Source: Candidatus Binataceae bacterium
Lineage (GTDB): Bacteria; Desulfobacterota; Binatia; Binatales; Binataceae
Assembly: GCA_035508495.1 (NCBI GenBank)
Contig: DATJMX010000065.1
Location: 1 to 53,576 of the forward strand
Direction of reading: 5' to 3'
DNA length: 53,576 nucleotides
Shown here: piece by piece, positions 45,089 through 52,048 of the stretch
Layout of the letters: the number at the start of each line of letters is the position of its first letter
How positions within the stretch are numbered: the first letter of the stretch is position 1
The notes under the pieces: model-generated
Databases searched by the model: none
What the model was told of the DNA's origin: nothing
Seen by the model: the letters and a program-made list of their open reading frames with translations, nothing else
Translations under genes and position numbers: made by a program

Positions 45089-45868
45089 TCAGCGGCAGCT
45101 CAGGCCGCCGTCAACGATAAGTTCGGTTCCGGTGATGTACGAGGCATCGTCGGAGAGCAGAAATACGATCGCGCTCGCGATCTCCCATGGCGTGCCCTGC
45201 CGGCGCATGGGAATTCGCGGCGCGACCTGCGCCTCGCGATCGCCGATCTCGCGCCGCACCATCGACGAATTGATGAGCCCCGGCAGAATCGTGTTGACGC
45301 GAACGTTGGAGCGCGCCGCGGTGACCGCGGCGGATCGACCGAGGCCAAGCAGCGCGGCTTTCGTCGCCTCATATGGAATCATCGAGTTGCTGCGCAACGC
45401 GGCGAGCGAAGAAACGTTGACGATCGCGCCGCCGCCGGACTTTTCGATCTCGGGAAGCGCATGGCGCATCGCGAGAAAATGGCTACGCACGTTGACCACG
45501 TGCATCTTGTCGAATTGCTCGGTCGAGGTTTTGAGCAGGTTGCCGCCGATCCCGATTCCGACGTTGTTGACCAGCAGATGAAGCGCGCCAAAGCTTTTCA
45601 CCGTCGCTTCGATCGCTGATTTGATCTGCGCTTCGTCACTGACATCAGCGGCGATCGCTTGCGCGCGCCCACCTTCGGCGCGAATTGCGGCGGCAGTTTC
45701 CTCGGCGAGGGCAAGTGATTTGTCGGAAACCATCACCGTCGCGCCTTCGCGGGCGCATACGATCGCGGTTGCGCGCCCATTTCCGATCGAGAGCTTCTCG
45801 CCGGTATTCGGCGGGCCGTCGGCGCCGCCACCGAAAATCAACGCGACCTTGTTCTGAAGCCGTGCCAT
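45089..45868 (-). CDS. Short-chain dehydrogenase/reductase
   Basis: The 259-residue SDR has the N-N-V-G-I segment, S-S-L-A-A (catalytic Ser area), Y-E-A-T-K (Y-x-x-x-K) and the C-terminal I-T-G-T-E-L-I-V-D-G-G. The glycine-rich cofactor loop is stretched: G-G-G-A-D-G-P-P-N-T-G-E-K-L-S-I-G-N-G has about eight residues more than the usual T-G-x-x-x-G-I-G. The cofactor pocket may therefore be altered, as in a recognised SDR subgroup. GGAGG precedes ATG 45868. It is first in the operon with the LLM oxidoreductase and selenoprotein; substrate unknown. Confidence 0.88.
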   Translation of the reverse strand: MARLQNKVALIFGGGADGPPNTGEKLSIGNGRATAIVCAREGATVMVSDKSLALAEETAAAIRAEGGRAQAIAADVSDEAQIKSAIEATVKSFGALHLLVNNVGIGIGGNLLKTSTEQFDKMHVVNVRSHFLAMRHALPEIEKSGGGAIVNVSSLAALRSNSMIPYEATKAALLGLGRSAAVTAARSNVRVNTILPGLINSSMVRREIGDREAQVAPRIPMRRQGTPWEIASAIVFLLSDDASYITGTELIVDGGLSCR

Positions 45869-45973
45869 GATGCGCCTCCGGATGGGAATTCCAGCCGAGA
45901 AATAGCGCAATCAGGCAAAGCTTGCACGCGCGGCGCGATGGCTCGCCGCGCTCATGATGCGGGGAAGTTCGCG

Positions 45974-46504
45974 CTAAGCGCCGTCGCGATTCTGAAACCT
46001 GCCGATCCCGGGCTCCGGTGCGATGTTAAGAATCTCGCGCCCGTAGATTTCGCCCAGGTACTCAATCAAGTTGCGCATCGAGATCACTTTGGTCGCTTTG
46101 CCGCTCTCATCGATGATCGGGATATGCCGAAAGCCCTCGAGCACCATGCGGTTGAGCGCAAACGCGACCGTGGCATCAGCGGGCAGCGTGTAGGGATCAG
46201 GCGTCATGAAGGATTCGATCGTGGTGTTCTCCACGTCGATCGGATTGGCGGCAACTTTCATCAGGATGTCGCGCTCGGTGAAAATTCCCGCGAGCTCGCC
46301 GGCGCGATTGATCAGCACGCATGCGCGCCGCTCCGCGCGCATCGTGCGGATCACATCGGCGAGAGAAGTGGTTATTTCGAGAACCAGCGGCGCGAGCGCC
46401 GCAACATCAGCCAGCTTGTCGTGAGCGAGCGCTGACTCAAGCTCGCTCGGCCCGGGGCATTCCTCGTCGAACATCTGTTCGCGATCGTCATCGGCATCCC
46501 GCAT
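45974..46504 (-). CDS. Tandem CBS-domain protein
   Basis: The 176-residue protein is essentially one Bateman module. The first CBS (about 38-90) has L-A-G-I-F-T-E-R-D-I-L, and the second (about 98-155) has F-M-T-P-D-P-Y-T-L-P and F-R-H-I-P-I-I-D. Such modules bind adenine nucleotides and act as energy sensors for partner proteins. The first 30 residues are acidic (M-R-D-A-D-D-D-R-E). A GGGAGG ribosome site precedes the start. No partner enzyme is adjacent. Confidence 0.9.
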   Translation of the reverse strand: MRDADDDREQMFDEECPGPSELESALAHDKLADVAALAPLVLEITTSLADVIRTMRAERRACVLINRAGELAGIFTERDILMKVAANPIDVENTTIESFMTPDPYTLPADATVAFALNRMVLEGFRHIPIIDESGKATKVISMRNLIEYLGEIYGREILNIAPEPGIGRFQNRDGA

Positions 46505-46568
46505 AAGAGAGCCTCCCGGTCGTGATTTGCACCTCGCAAGCTATTGCTTTGCCACAGTTACAGCAAAG

Positions 46569-46582
46569 GCCGCATTGGCGGC
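46569..46582 (-). terminator. Short hairpin after the G1-peptidase-like gene
   Basis: A 5-bp GC stem (46569-46573 with 46578-46582, loop ATTG) lies immediately after the stop codon and is followed in the minus direction by CTTTGCTGT. It is a weak terminator candidate. Confidence 0.35.
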
Positions 46583-46583
46583 G

Positions 46584-47459
46584 TCAGATGGCTGCCTCCC
46601 AGACAACCTCGACCTGGTCTTCGGAACTGATGATCTCGCCCTTGGCGAGCGTCTTGCCGCTCGACACCGTACTGACGGTAAAGGCTTTGGAGAGATCGAT
46701 CGTATGATGCTGCGTTCCGGCGCTTATGCTCTGAAATGTGACGCTGCCGAAGTTAGGCTCCTCGCTCTCGATCGACTCGACGATCCACTCGACGCTGGTT
46801 CCGTCGTAGGGATTGGTTCCCGACGGATCGGCGACGCCGACGCTGATCGCGACGTTGGTGCTCTGGTTCATCATGCTGACAAAGCCGTGGTCGGATTCCG
46901 GCGCGCAGACGAGAACGCTTACGACGTCACCGGGCTGAATCGCTAGATTGTCGATGACGTAGCCTGCCGGAAACCATTCGGTCCACGCCCAATAGCTCAC
47001 GCTGCTGCCGGATAACGTTGCCGCGGTGCCGGCTTGAAGCACCTGGCCCGAATTCCATCCGCCGAGGCCGACCCAGAATCCGACGATCTGCGTACCCGGC
47101 TCGCTCGGCTTGGTACTTATCGCCGGTACCTTCCACTCGGCGTAAACCATATTCGCCGGCTCAGGAGGACTCAGGTTGAGCGACGGTACATTGACGACGG
47201 CGCCGGCCCAGTCTCCTTCGAGACTGAACTTGTTAGTTTTGGGCAAAGCGCGAGGCCGGGTATGCCACGCCGTGGTTTCGACGAGATGCGCTTTCTGGAA
47301 AATGGGTTTTCGCGCGAAGGCGCGGTCCCAGAGCTTGCGCAGGCCCGGCTCTTTTGCGGGATCGGGACGGCGTGGCAATCCATACAGTGCTAGACTACGA
47401 TCCGATGCAGTGGCGGGATCGAAATTGCGTGGTGGCGCCTCAAAAATAGTCACTTTCAT
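46584..47459 (-). CDS. Peptidase G1 (eqolisin / glutamic peptidase)-like protein
   Basis: From ATG 47459 (GGAGAAAGAAAA upstream) the product is 291 residues. Residues ~85-270 match the beta-sandwich glutamic peptidase family. Marks are W-A-G-A-V-V, Y-A-E-W-K-V-P, F-W-V-G-L-G-G-W-N-S-G-Q-V-L-Q-A-G-T, Y-W-A-W-T-E-W-F-P, P-G-D-V-V-S-V and S-V-E-W-I-V-E-S. The Gln-rich G-Q-V-L-Q-A-G-T and the Glu of V-E-W-I-V-E are the likely catalytic pair by family analogy. The first ~85 residues look like a propeptide, but I see no signal peptide. Bacterial members are poorly studied. Confidence 0.77.
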   Translation of the reverse strand: MKVTIFEAPPRNFDPATASDRSLALYGLPRRPDPAKEPGLRKLWDRAFARKPIFQKAHLVETTAWHTRPRALPKTNKFSLEGDWAGAVVNVPSLNLSPPEPANMVYAEWKVPAISTKPSEPGTQIVGFWVGLGGWNSGQVLQAGTAATLSGSSVSYWAWTEWFPAGYVIDNLAIQPGDVVSVLVCAPESDHGFVSMMNQSTNVAISVGVADPSGTNPYDGTSVEWIVESIESEEPNFGSVTFQSISAGTQHHTIDLSKAFTVSTVSSGKTLAKGEIISSEDQVEVVWEAAI

Positions 47460-47939
47460 TTTTCTTTCTCCTTTCAATTGAAATGTGAATTCAGTGCATC
47501 GGCTCGAATGTCGAAGCATCGCAACGCTTTCCGATATACAGACGTTCAAATTCGATGAACCGGGATGTTCAGCGGCAGCCGAATCGAAGCGATTCGCCGT
47601 TCGGGGTGGTACTTCGCGATGCCGCTGCCTGATCGAGAGTAGTACAAGGTGCGACGGCGAATTACTGCGGAGAACTACGCGGTTAACCTTGCATCCGTAC
47701 AATACGATTCACTTCAAGGATGTCCTGTCGATATCTGGAAGCAATGAAAGAGATTAAAACGCAACTTGAGTACGCAGTTGAGAGGGGCCGAACCCAACTT
47801 GCGCAATTTACGAGTGACTACTACGTAAAATTAATTTCTTCGCATTACTGATCGCATTATTCGTTCTTTTCCCTGTGAGTAACTCGTCGCGAATATTGTA
47901 CTAAGTGAGGCACAAGCGGAATGTGATCGCGGGTAAGTT
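47460..47939. other. AT-richer divergent intergenic region
   Basis: This 480-bp gap separates the minus-strand G1-peptidase gene from the plus-strand Pro-Pro-Tyr cluster. The right half (about 47740-47930) is clearly richer in A/T than its surroundings. It has AT-rich blocks such as TAAAATTAATTTC and GAATATTGTACTAA that could hold promoters for both sides. Short frames exist in it, but none has a ribosome site or recognisable product, so I call no gene here. Confidence 0.55.
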
Positions 47940-48599
47940 ATGTTCCAGGAACGCAAGCTTGCGGATTCATTGCGCGAAGCGGCCGACGCCTTGCGGGCGA
48001 TGGCAGAAGCGGGATGCGACGATCGCGAACGCGAGCATCGCGGCCAAGAGCCTCACCGGGAGCATCACTGTTGTTTCGATCAGCATGGCGAGCTCGCGAG
48101 ATTGGGCAAGGCCTTGCTCGAAGCCGTCGAGGTAGTGAGAGAAGCGGCGACGCACGAATGCTCGAATGAGTGCGATCATGATCACGAGCCGTGCGATCAT
48201 CACGAGCATTGCGCTCCGCCGCCGCCGTACCCGCCGTATCCCGCCAACCCGCCCTACGCGCCGTATCCTCCGTATCCGCCATATCCACCCGTCGTTGTGA
48301 TCGGAGGCGGTGGATGCGGTTGCGGATGCGCCGGCAAGGCTACGGTTGCATTGCCGTCAATGGCCGCGGCTTCGTCGCCGTCGGTGGGATCGACCCCGGC
48401 CAATGGTATAGCTATCGGCCAGCCGACGCCGTTCGGGAATCAAGCTGCGATTTTATCCGCCGTAGCGCCAATGCTCAGTGCAAGAGCTGAATTTCCCGAT
48501 CCTGCGGGAATCCACGATATGGAAGCGCTACTGGATATTGGTGAATCTGCCGCCGCGCTGGTCAAACGCACATTGCCTTCCGGAGGATCGTCCGCATGA
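47940..48599 (+). CDS. Pro-Pro-Tyr repeat, Cys/His-rich protein (possible modified substrate)
   Basis: I recognise no family. The 219-residue protein has two amphipathic helices (about 1-25 and 51-71). Between and after them lie His/Cys-rich segments: C44-C45, then C74, C78, C85 and C91 among nine Asp/Glu and six His residues. A proline/tyrosine tract P-P-Y-P-P-Y (residues 93-117) is followed by V-V-V-I-G-G-G-G-C-G-C-G-C-A-G (118-132) and a low-complexity Ala/Ser/Pro region. No signal peptide is seen. The Cys/His clusters could bind metal. The Cys-Gly and Pro-Tyr tracts would suit enzymatic modification by the downstream radical SAM and 2OG oxygenase genes, which is inference. Confidence 0.72.
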   Translation: MFQERKLADSLREAADALRAMAEAGCDDREREHRGQEPHREHHCCFDQHGELARLGKALLEAVEVVREAATHECSNECDHDHEPCDHHEHCAPPPPYPPYPANPPYAPYPPYPPYPPVVVIGGGGCGCGCAGKATVALPSMAAASSPSVGSTPANGIAIGQPTPFGNQAAILSAVAPMLSARAEFPDPAGIHDMEALLDIGESAAALVKRTLPSGGSSA

Positions 48600-48976
48600 G
48601 CGAGCCTCACTCAGCAAGTGCATTATGGCCGACGCATGCGTTGCGCGCCTGGCTCGAGGCTTTGTCTGGCCAGATTCACCGCGCGCGCGACGATCTGGAG
48701 AGGCGAATCAATTCTGCTGAAAAAGAGCTTGCCAGGATGCGCCGGCTGCAGGAGCGCGCCAGCCACGTGTTGCAGTCGCTTCACGACTCGATCGGCAAAG
48801 TGGACGCGCGATTGCATCAAGCAGCAACTGCTCTGGTACACGAATCTGCAGGTGCGCAAACCGGAGTGCATAAGAGTCCGGAGCAAACCGACTCTGAAAT
48901 AGAATCCGCGAAGAAAAAGGAAAGCAGCCGTAAAGAAGAGAATCGCCCGGCCGGTGGCCGTGGAACGAGAGGATAG
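48596..48976 (+). CDS. Small coiled-coil protein of the Pro-Pro-Tyr cluster
   Basis: The 126-residue protein overlaps the previous gene by 4 bp (ATGA), showing translational coupling. Residues ~18-82 are strongly helical and heptad-like (A-R-D-D-L-E-R-R-I-N-S-A-E-K-E-L), consistent with a coiled coil. The last 35 residues are a charged, Lys/Glu/Ser-rich tail ending G-G-R-G-T-R-G. There is no signal or membrane segment and I recognise no family. A scaffolding or partner role to the upstream Pro-Pro-Tyr protein is plausible by context only. Confidence 0.62.
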   Translation: MSEPHSASALWPTHALRAWLEALSGQIHRARDDLERRINSAEKELARMRRLQERASHVLQSLHDSIGKVDARLHQAATALVHESAGAQTGVHKSPEQTDSEIESAKKKESSRKEENRPAGGRGTRG

Positions 48977-49012
48977 CCACTCGCGCTAAATCCAACCAGG
49001 AGTTTGGACGCA

Positions 49013-49321
49013 ATGTCTTACCATCCACCATACCCACCGTATCCGCCATATCCTGCGAACGCGCCGTTTCCGCCTTTTCCACCGTTTCCAGCCTATCCAC
49101 CTTATCCGGCGCAGTGCTGTTGCCCGTGTCCGTCCGCGCAGCCTCAAGCGGGCGCACCCTCACAGCCTTCTCAGGCAGCTCCCCCGCCGCCCCCTCCGCC
49201 GCCTCCCACTGCAGCGCCGCCACCACCGCCTCCGCCGCCCCCTCCACCGCCGCCCTCGAACGGCTCAAACCCGATCGGCACGATTCTGGGTATTGGGATA
49301 GGCTTACTAGGTTTCCTCTAA
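49013..49321 (+). CDS. Pro/Tyr/Phe-repeat protein with Cys knot and polyproline (possible modified substrate)
   Basis: The 102-residue protein begins with P-P-Y-P-P-Y-P-P-Y-P and P-P-F repeats (residues 5-32). A Cys cluster C-C-C-P-C-P (35-40) and a Gln/Ser/Ala linker follow, then uninterrupted prolines (57-65 and 69-81) and a hydrophobic Gly/Ile tail (I-G-T-I-L-G-I-G-I-G-L-L-G-F-L, 88-102) that may insert in a membrane. AGGAG lies at proper spacing from ATG 49013. It shares P-Y-P-P-Y-P-A-N with the 219-residue protein, so both look like variants of one substrate class. No family recognised. Confidence 0.72.
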   Translation: MSYHPPYPPYPPYPANAPFPPFPPFPAYPPYPAQCCCPCPSAQPQAGAPSQPSQAAPPPPPPPPPTAAPPPPPPPPPPPPPSNGSNPIGTILGIGIGLLGFL

Positions 49322-49343
49322 AATCCAGAGATGAGGGACAATT

Positions 49344-49598
49344 ATGCCTTCGCGCGAAGAAGTAATCGATCATATTGAACGACTGTTGCGCTCGGTCCTG
49401 GACGTCGTCGAGCGGGCAAACGCGCCGCACGAGCGGCAAATGGCTGCTGCCTACAAGGCGCAAATACGCAGTGCGCTCGAAGAGGTTGAGCGGCGGCGAA
49501 AGAGCGAGCCGGCTGCCCATCTAACTGAAGAGCAACTGAAGAATATTGATCATATTGTGCGAGTCACCAGCGTCATGGCGCAATCCTTACGAATGTGA
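49344..49598 (+). CDS. Small helical protein of the Pro-Pro-Tyr cluster
   Basis: The 84-residue protein is almost wholly helical and charged (S-R-E-E-V-I-D-H-I-E-R-L-L-R-S-V). GAGGGACAATT precedes its ATG, 23 bp after the Pro/Tyr protein. I recognise no family. Small helical proteins encoded between a precursor and a radical SAM gene are sometimes recognition or chaperone components, but it lacks a visible PqqD-like pattern. Confidence 0.6.
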   Translation: MPSREEVIDHIERLLRSVLDVVERANAPHERQMAAAYKAQIRSALEEVERRRKSEPAAHLTEEQLKNIDHIVRVTSVMAQSLRM

Positions 49599-49602
49599 TC
49601 GC

Positions 49603-50649
49603 ATGGAAACGGACAGTGTATCGTGGGTCTGCGCGAACCGCTATGTGCAGATCCATCCGACGCGATACTGCAACTTGCGCTGCCAGCATTGCTACACTCT
49701 TTCTTCGCCTGATGAGCGGGAAGAGATCGACGCCTGGATACTGCAGGAAGCCCTGAGCGACGCGGCCAGGGAGGGATTTAATATTGCCAACTTCTCGGGC
49801 GGCGAACCGACCTTGTATAGTTGGCTTCCTATTACACTCGATCATGCGCATGGCTGTGGTCTCAGCACGGTAATCGTATCGAATGGCACCGTCCTGACGC
49901 GGCCGCGCCTTGCGATGCTGCGGGACAAAACCGACTTACTGGCGATCAGCCTCGACGGTGTGCCGGCCTCGCACAACTCAATCAGAGGCTCCGCGCGCGC
50001 ATTTGATATGATGCGTGCGCGTCTGGACGATGTCAGGAGTTCCGGAATCCCATTCGGATTTATTTTCCTGCTGACGCGAGAAAATATTCATGAACTCGAC
50101 TGGGTAGCGCAGTTCGCCCTCGATCAGGGCGCCAGGCTTCTGCAGGTGCATCCCCTGGAAGATGTTGGCCGGGCCAGCGATGAAATGCAGGGTCGCGGAC
50201 CCAGTGATCGTGATTGTGAGTACACTCAATTGGTGCTGGATCGGATCCGGCGGCTCGCGGGCAACAGGATGATCGTGCACCTCGACGCGGCGCATCGGGC
50301 GATCCTGCGGCTCAACGGGGCGATGACAATGGCCGATAGTGACGGAAGCGCGGATGTTACGCGACCGCTCGCGGAACTGCTTCCCACGCTCGTTATTGAG
50401 GCGGACGGAACGGTTACACCGCTCGTATATGGACTGTCGCGCCGTTACGCACTGGGTAATCTCAAGCAAGCGCCGCTGCGCGACTTGATCGCGGCATGGC
50501 GCGGCGAGGGATGCCTTGAGCTGCGCGATCTATGCCGTACGGTCTTCGCGGAGGTGACCGAGTCCTGTCTCGTACCATATGTCAATTGGTGGGAAGTCCT
50601 GCGGCGCCGATCCCTTCAGATCGGAAATGCCCAATTGGCGCATCAGTAG
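49603..50649 (+). CDS. Radical SAM enzyme with reduced SPASM-like C-terminus
   Basis: The 348-residue protein has the cluster-binding C23-x3-C27-x2-C30 (Y-C-N-L-R-C-Q-H-C-Y), then F-S-G-G-E-P-T and V-S-N-G-T, so the TIM-barrel SAM core is intact. The C-terminal part reads Y-A-L-G-N-L-K-Q-A-P-L-R-D-L-I as in SPASM/Twitch domains, but only three Cys follow, so at most a partial auxiliary cluster site remains. ATG 49603 starts 4 bp after the preceding stop. Relatives such as PqqE and sactipeptide maturases modify peptides. The adjacent Pro/Tyr/Cys-rich proteins are the candidate substrates; this is inference. Confidence 0.87.
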   Translation: METDSVSWVCANRYVQIHPTRYCNLRCQHCYTLSSPDEREEIDAWILQEALSDAAREGFNIANFSGGEPTLYSWLPITLDHAHGCGLSTVIVSNGTVLTRPRLAMLRDKTDLLAISLDGVPASHNSIRGSARAFDMMRARLDDVRSSGIPFGFIFLLTRENIHELDWVAQFALDQGARLLQVHPLEDVGRASDEMQGRGPSDRDCEYTQLVLDRIRRLAGNRMIVHLDAAHRAILRLNGAMTMADSDGSADVTRPLAELLPTLVIEADGTVTPLVYGLSRRYALGNLKQAPLRDLIAAWRGEGCLELRDLCRTVFAEVTESCLVPYVNWWEVLRRRSLQIGNAQLAHQ

Positions 50650-50653
50650 GGCA

Positions 50654-51382
50654 ATGCTTCTTGAAGCCTTCGCACTTTCTGAAGAACCGCAGCCTCTGAT
50701 CCCGGCGCCGGTCGAACGAGACTGGATGGACACCGGAGTTGGAAAACACGGATACCGATGTCTCCCACTTACTATTGCCAACACCTATGGATGGCAGCTT
50801 CTGCTCGCAGCCGACGTTACGGCGTCGTGGAACGGTGGCCCCGCTACTTCCGACATAACCGTCTATTGCTCGCGCCCGGATCAGGCGATTAGCAACTTCG
50901 GAAATGGCGTCCTCACATTCGATGTCTCGTACATTTTTCGGACGCAAATGGATTTTCATCTGCTGGTCAGTGGACCGGCTAATCAGTTCAAAGATGGAAT
51001 CGCGCCGATGACCGCGGTGATTGAGACTGACTGGCTGCCGTACACATTTACGATGAACTATAGATTTACCCGGCCAGGAGAGGTGTATTGGCGGGCGGGC
51101 GAGGCCTATGCGCAGATTTGCCTTGTGCGCGCCGGTATTCAGCAAAGCGTCCAACCAGTAGTTCGCCGCCTCGAGGACGACGCAAAGTTGGCCGCGGATC
51201 ATGGCGCGTGGCGTGAGCGGCGGACCAGGATGCGCGAGCGGCTTGCCGCGGGAGATGCGAACGCCCTGAGCGTGCCGTGGGACAAGGATTACTTCGCCGG
51301 CCGCTATGCCGACGGGCGTGCTACTGATGCGGAGCATACCAGCAAGTTGCGTCTGCAACCGCCGCTCGATAAACGGCGATGA
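50654..51382 (+). CDS. DUF6065-like protein
   Basis: From ATG 50654 the product has 242 residues. It matches, as far as I recall, the DUF6065 family: P-A-P-V-E-R-D-W-M-D-T, Y-R-C-L-P-L-T-I-A-N-T-Y-G-W, W-N-G-G, 'G-N-G-V-L-T-F-D-V-S-Y-I-F-R-T', 'E-T-D-W-L-P-Y-T-F-T-M-N-Y' and 'G-E-A-Y'. The conserved core resembles an all-beta, jelly-roll-type fold; its biochemistry is unknown. ATG 50627 is an alternative but overlaps the radical SAM gene. The stop overlaps the 2OG oxygenase start by 4 bp, so the two proteins are probably made together. Confidence 0.72.
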   Translation: MLLEAFALSEEPQPLIPAPVERDWMDTGVGKHGYRCLPLTIANTYGWQLLLAADVTASWNGGPATSDITVYCSRPDQAISNFGNGVLTFDVSYIFRTQMDFHLLVSGPANQFKDGIAPMTAVIETDWLPYTFTMNYRFTRPGEVYWRAGEAYAQICLVRAGIQQSVQPVVRRLEDDAKLAADHGAWRERRTRMRERLAAGDANALSVPWDKDYFAGRYADGRATDAEHTSKLRLQPPLDKRR

Positions 51383-51942
51383 GCGCCCTGCTCGAGGTTC
51401 ACAAGTTCGCCGACCGCGATGACTGTCTGTCAGTGATCGGCGCGTACGAACGCAGCCAGCCGGGTCACGGAGCGGTGGTTGGCGATCCGTTCTTCGATCG
51501 CCGGGTGATGTGGATCAGCAGTTTTCCCGATTCTGAGAACGACGTGCGAAGGACATTGCAGCGCTGGCGCCATCGCGCGACCGCGATCGCATCGGCATGG
51601 GCTGGCGAGAGATTGTTTTCCGACACGATCCAGGTGGTGCGATGGGACGGCCAAACCATGCCTCCGCATCGCGACCACTGCAATATGGACGGCACGCCCA
51701 ACCCCACGCCGTGGCGCGAATGGGCCGGAATCATCTATCTCAACGATGACTTCTTAGACGGACGACTCTTGTTTCCCGAAACGGGTGAAGGCTATCGCCC
51801 GATGGCCGGTTCTTTCCTGCTGTTTCCCGGTGCCTTGCTGCACAGTCTCGAGAGCTCGGCTGGCGGTCCGCGATACACGGCGCCAATGTGGTTCAGCCGC
51901 TCTTCGGTTCACGAAGACCCTTGGGCTGCGGTTCAGTTCTGA
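51379..51942 (+). CDS. 2-oxoglutarate/Fe(II) dioxygenase, prolyl-4-hydroxylase-like
   Basis: The 187-residue protein has the iron facial triad H97-x-D99 (P-P-H-R-D-H) and H155 (L-L-H-S-L-E), plus the 2-oxoglutarate anchor R165 (G-G-P-R-Y-T). The beta strand G-I-I-Y-L-N-D-D-F-L-D-G-R-L-L-F-P is the prolyl-hydroxylase-type double-stranded helix. Such enzymes hydroxylate proline residues in proteins. The Pro-Pro-Tyr and polyproline proteins encoded 2-3 kb upstream in the same run are attractive substrates; this is inference. Starts by ATGA overlap with the DUF6065-like gene. Confidence 0.87.
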   Translation: MSALLEVHKFADRDDCLSVIGAYERSQPGHGAVVGDPFFDRRVMWISSFPDSENDVRRTLQRWRHRATAIASAWAGERLFSDTIQVVRWDGQTMPPHRDHCNMDGTPNPTPWREWAGIIYLNDDFLDGRLLFPETGEGYRPMAGSFLLFPGALLHSLESSAGGPRYTAPMWFSRSSVHEDPWAAVQF

Positions 51943-52048
51943 TCAATATGACGCCGCCTTCATAGCCAGCGTCGGCTTGCGAAAACCCCCTGCCGCGACG
52001 ATAAATTGTGATAGCCAAAACTCGCGGAGTAACTTCGGAGCGGGGTTT

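Noticed and set aside
47485..47757. 90-codon plus-strand ORF in the divergent intergenic region
   Set aside because: No ribosome site, no family resemblance and it crosses the likely promoter region.
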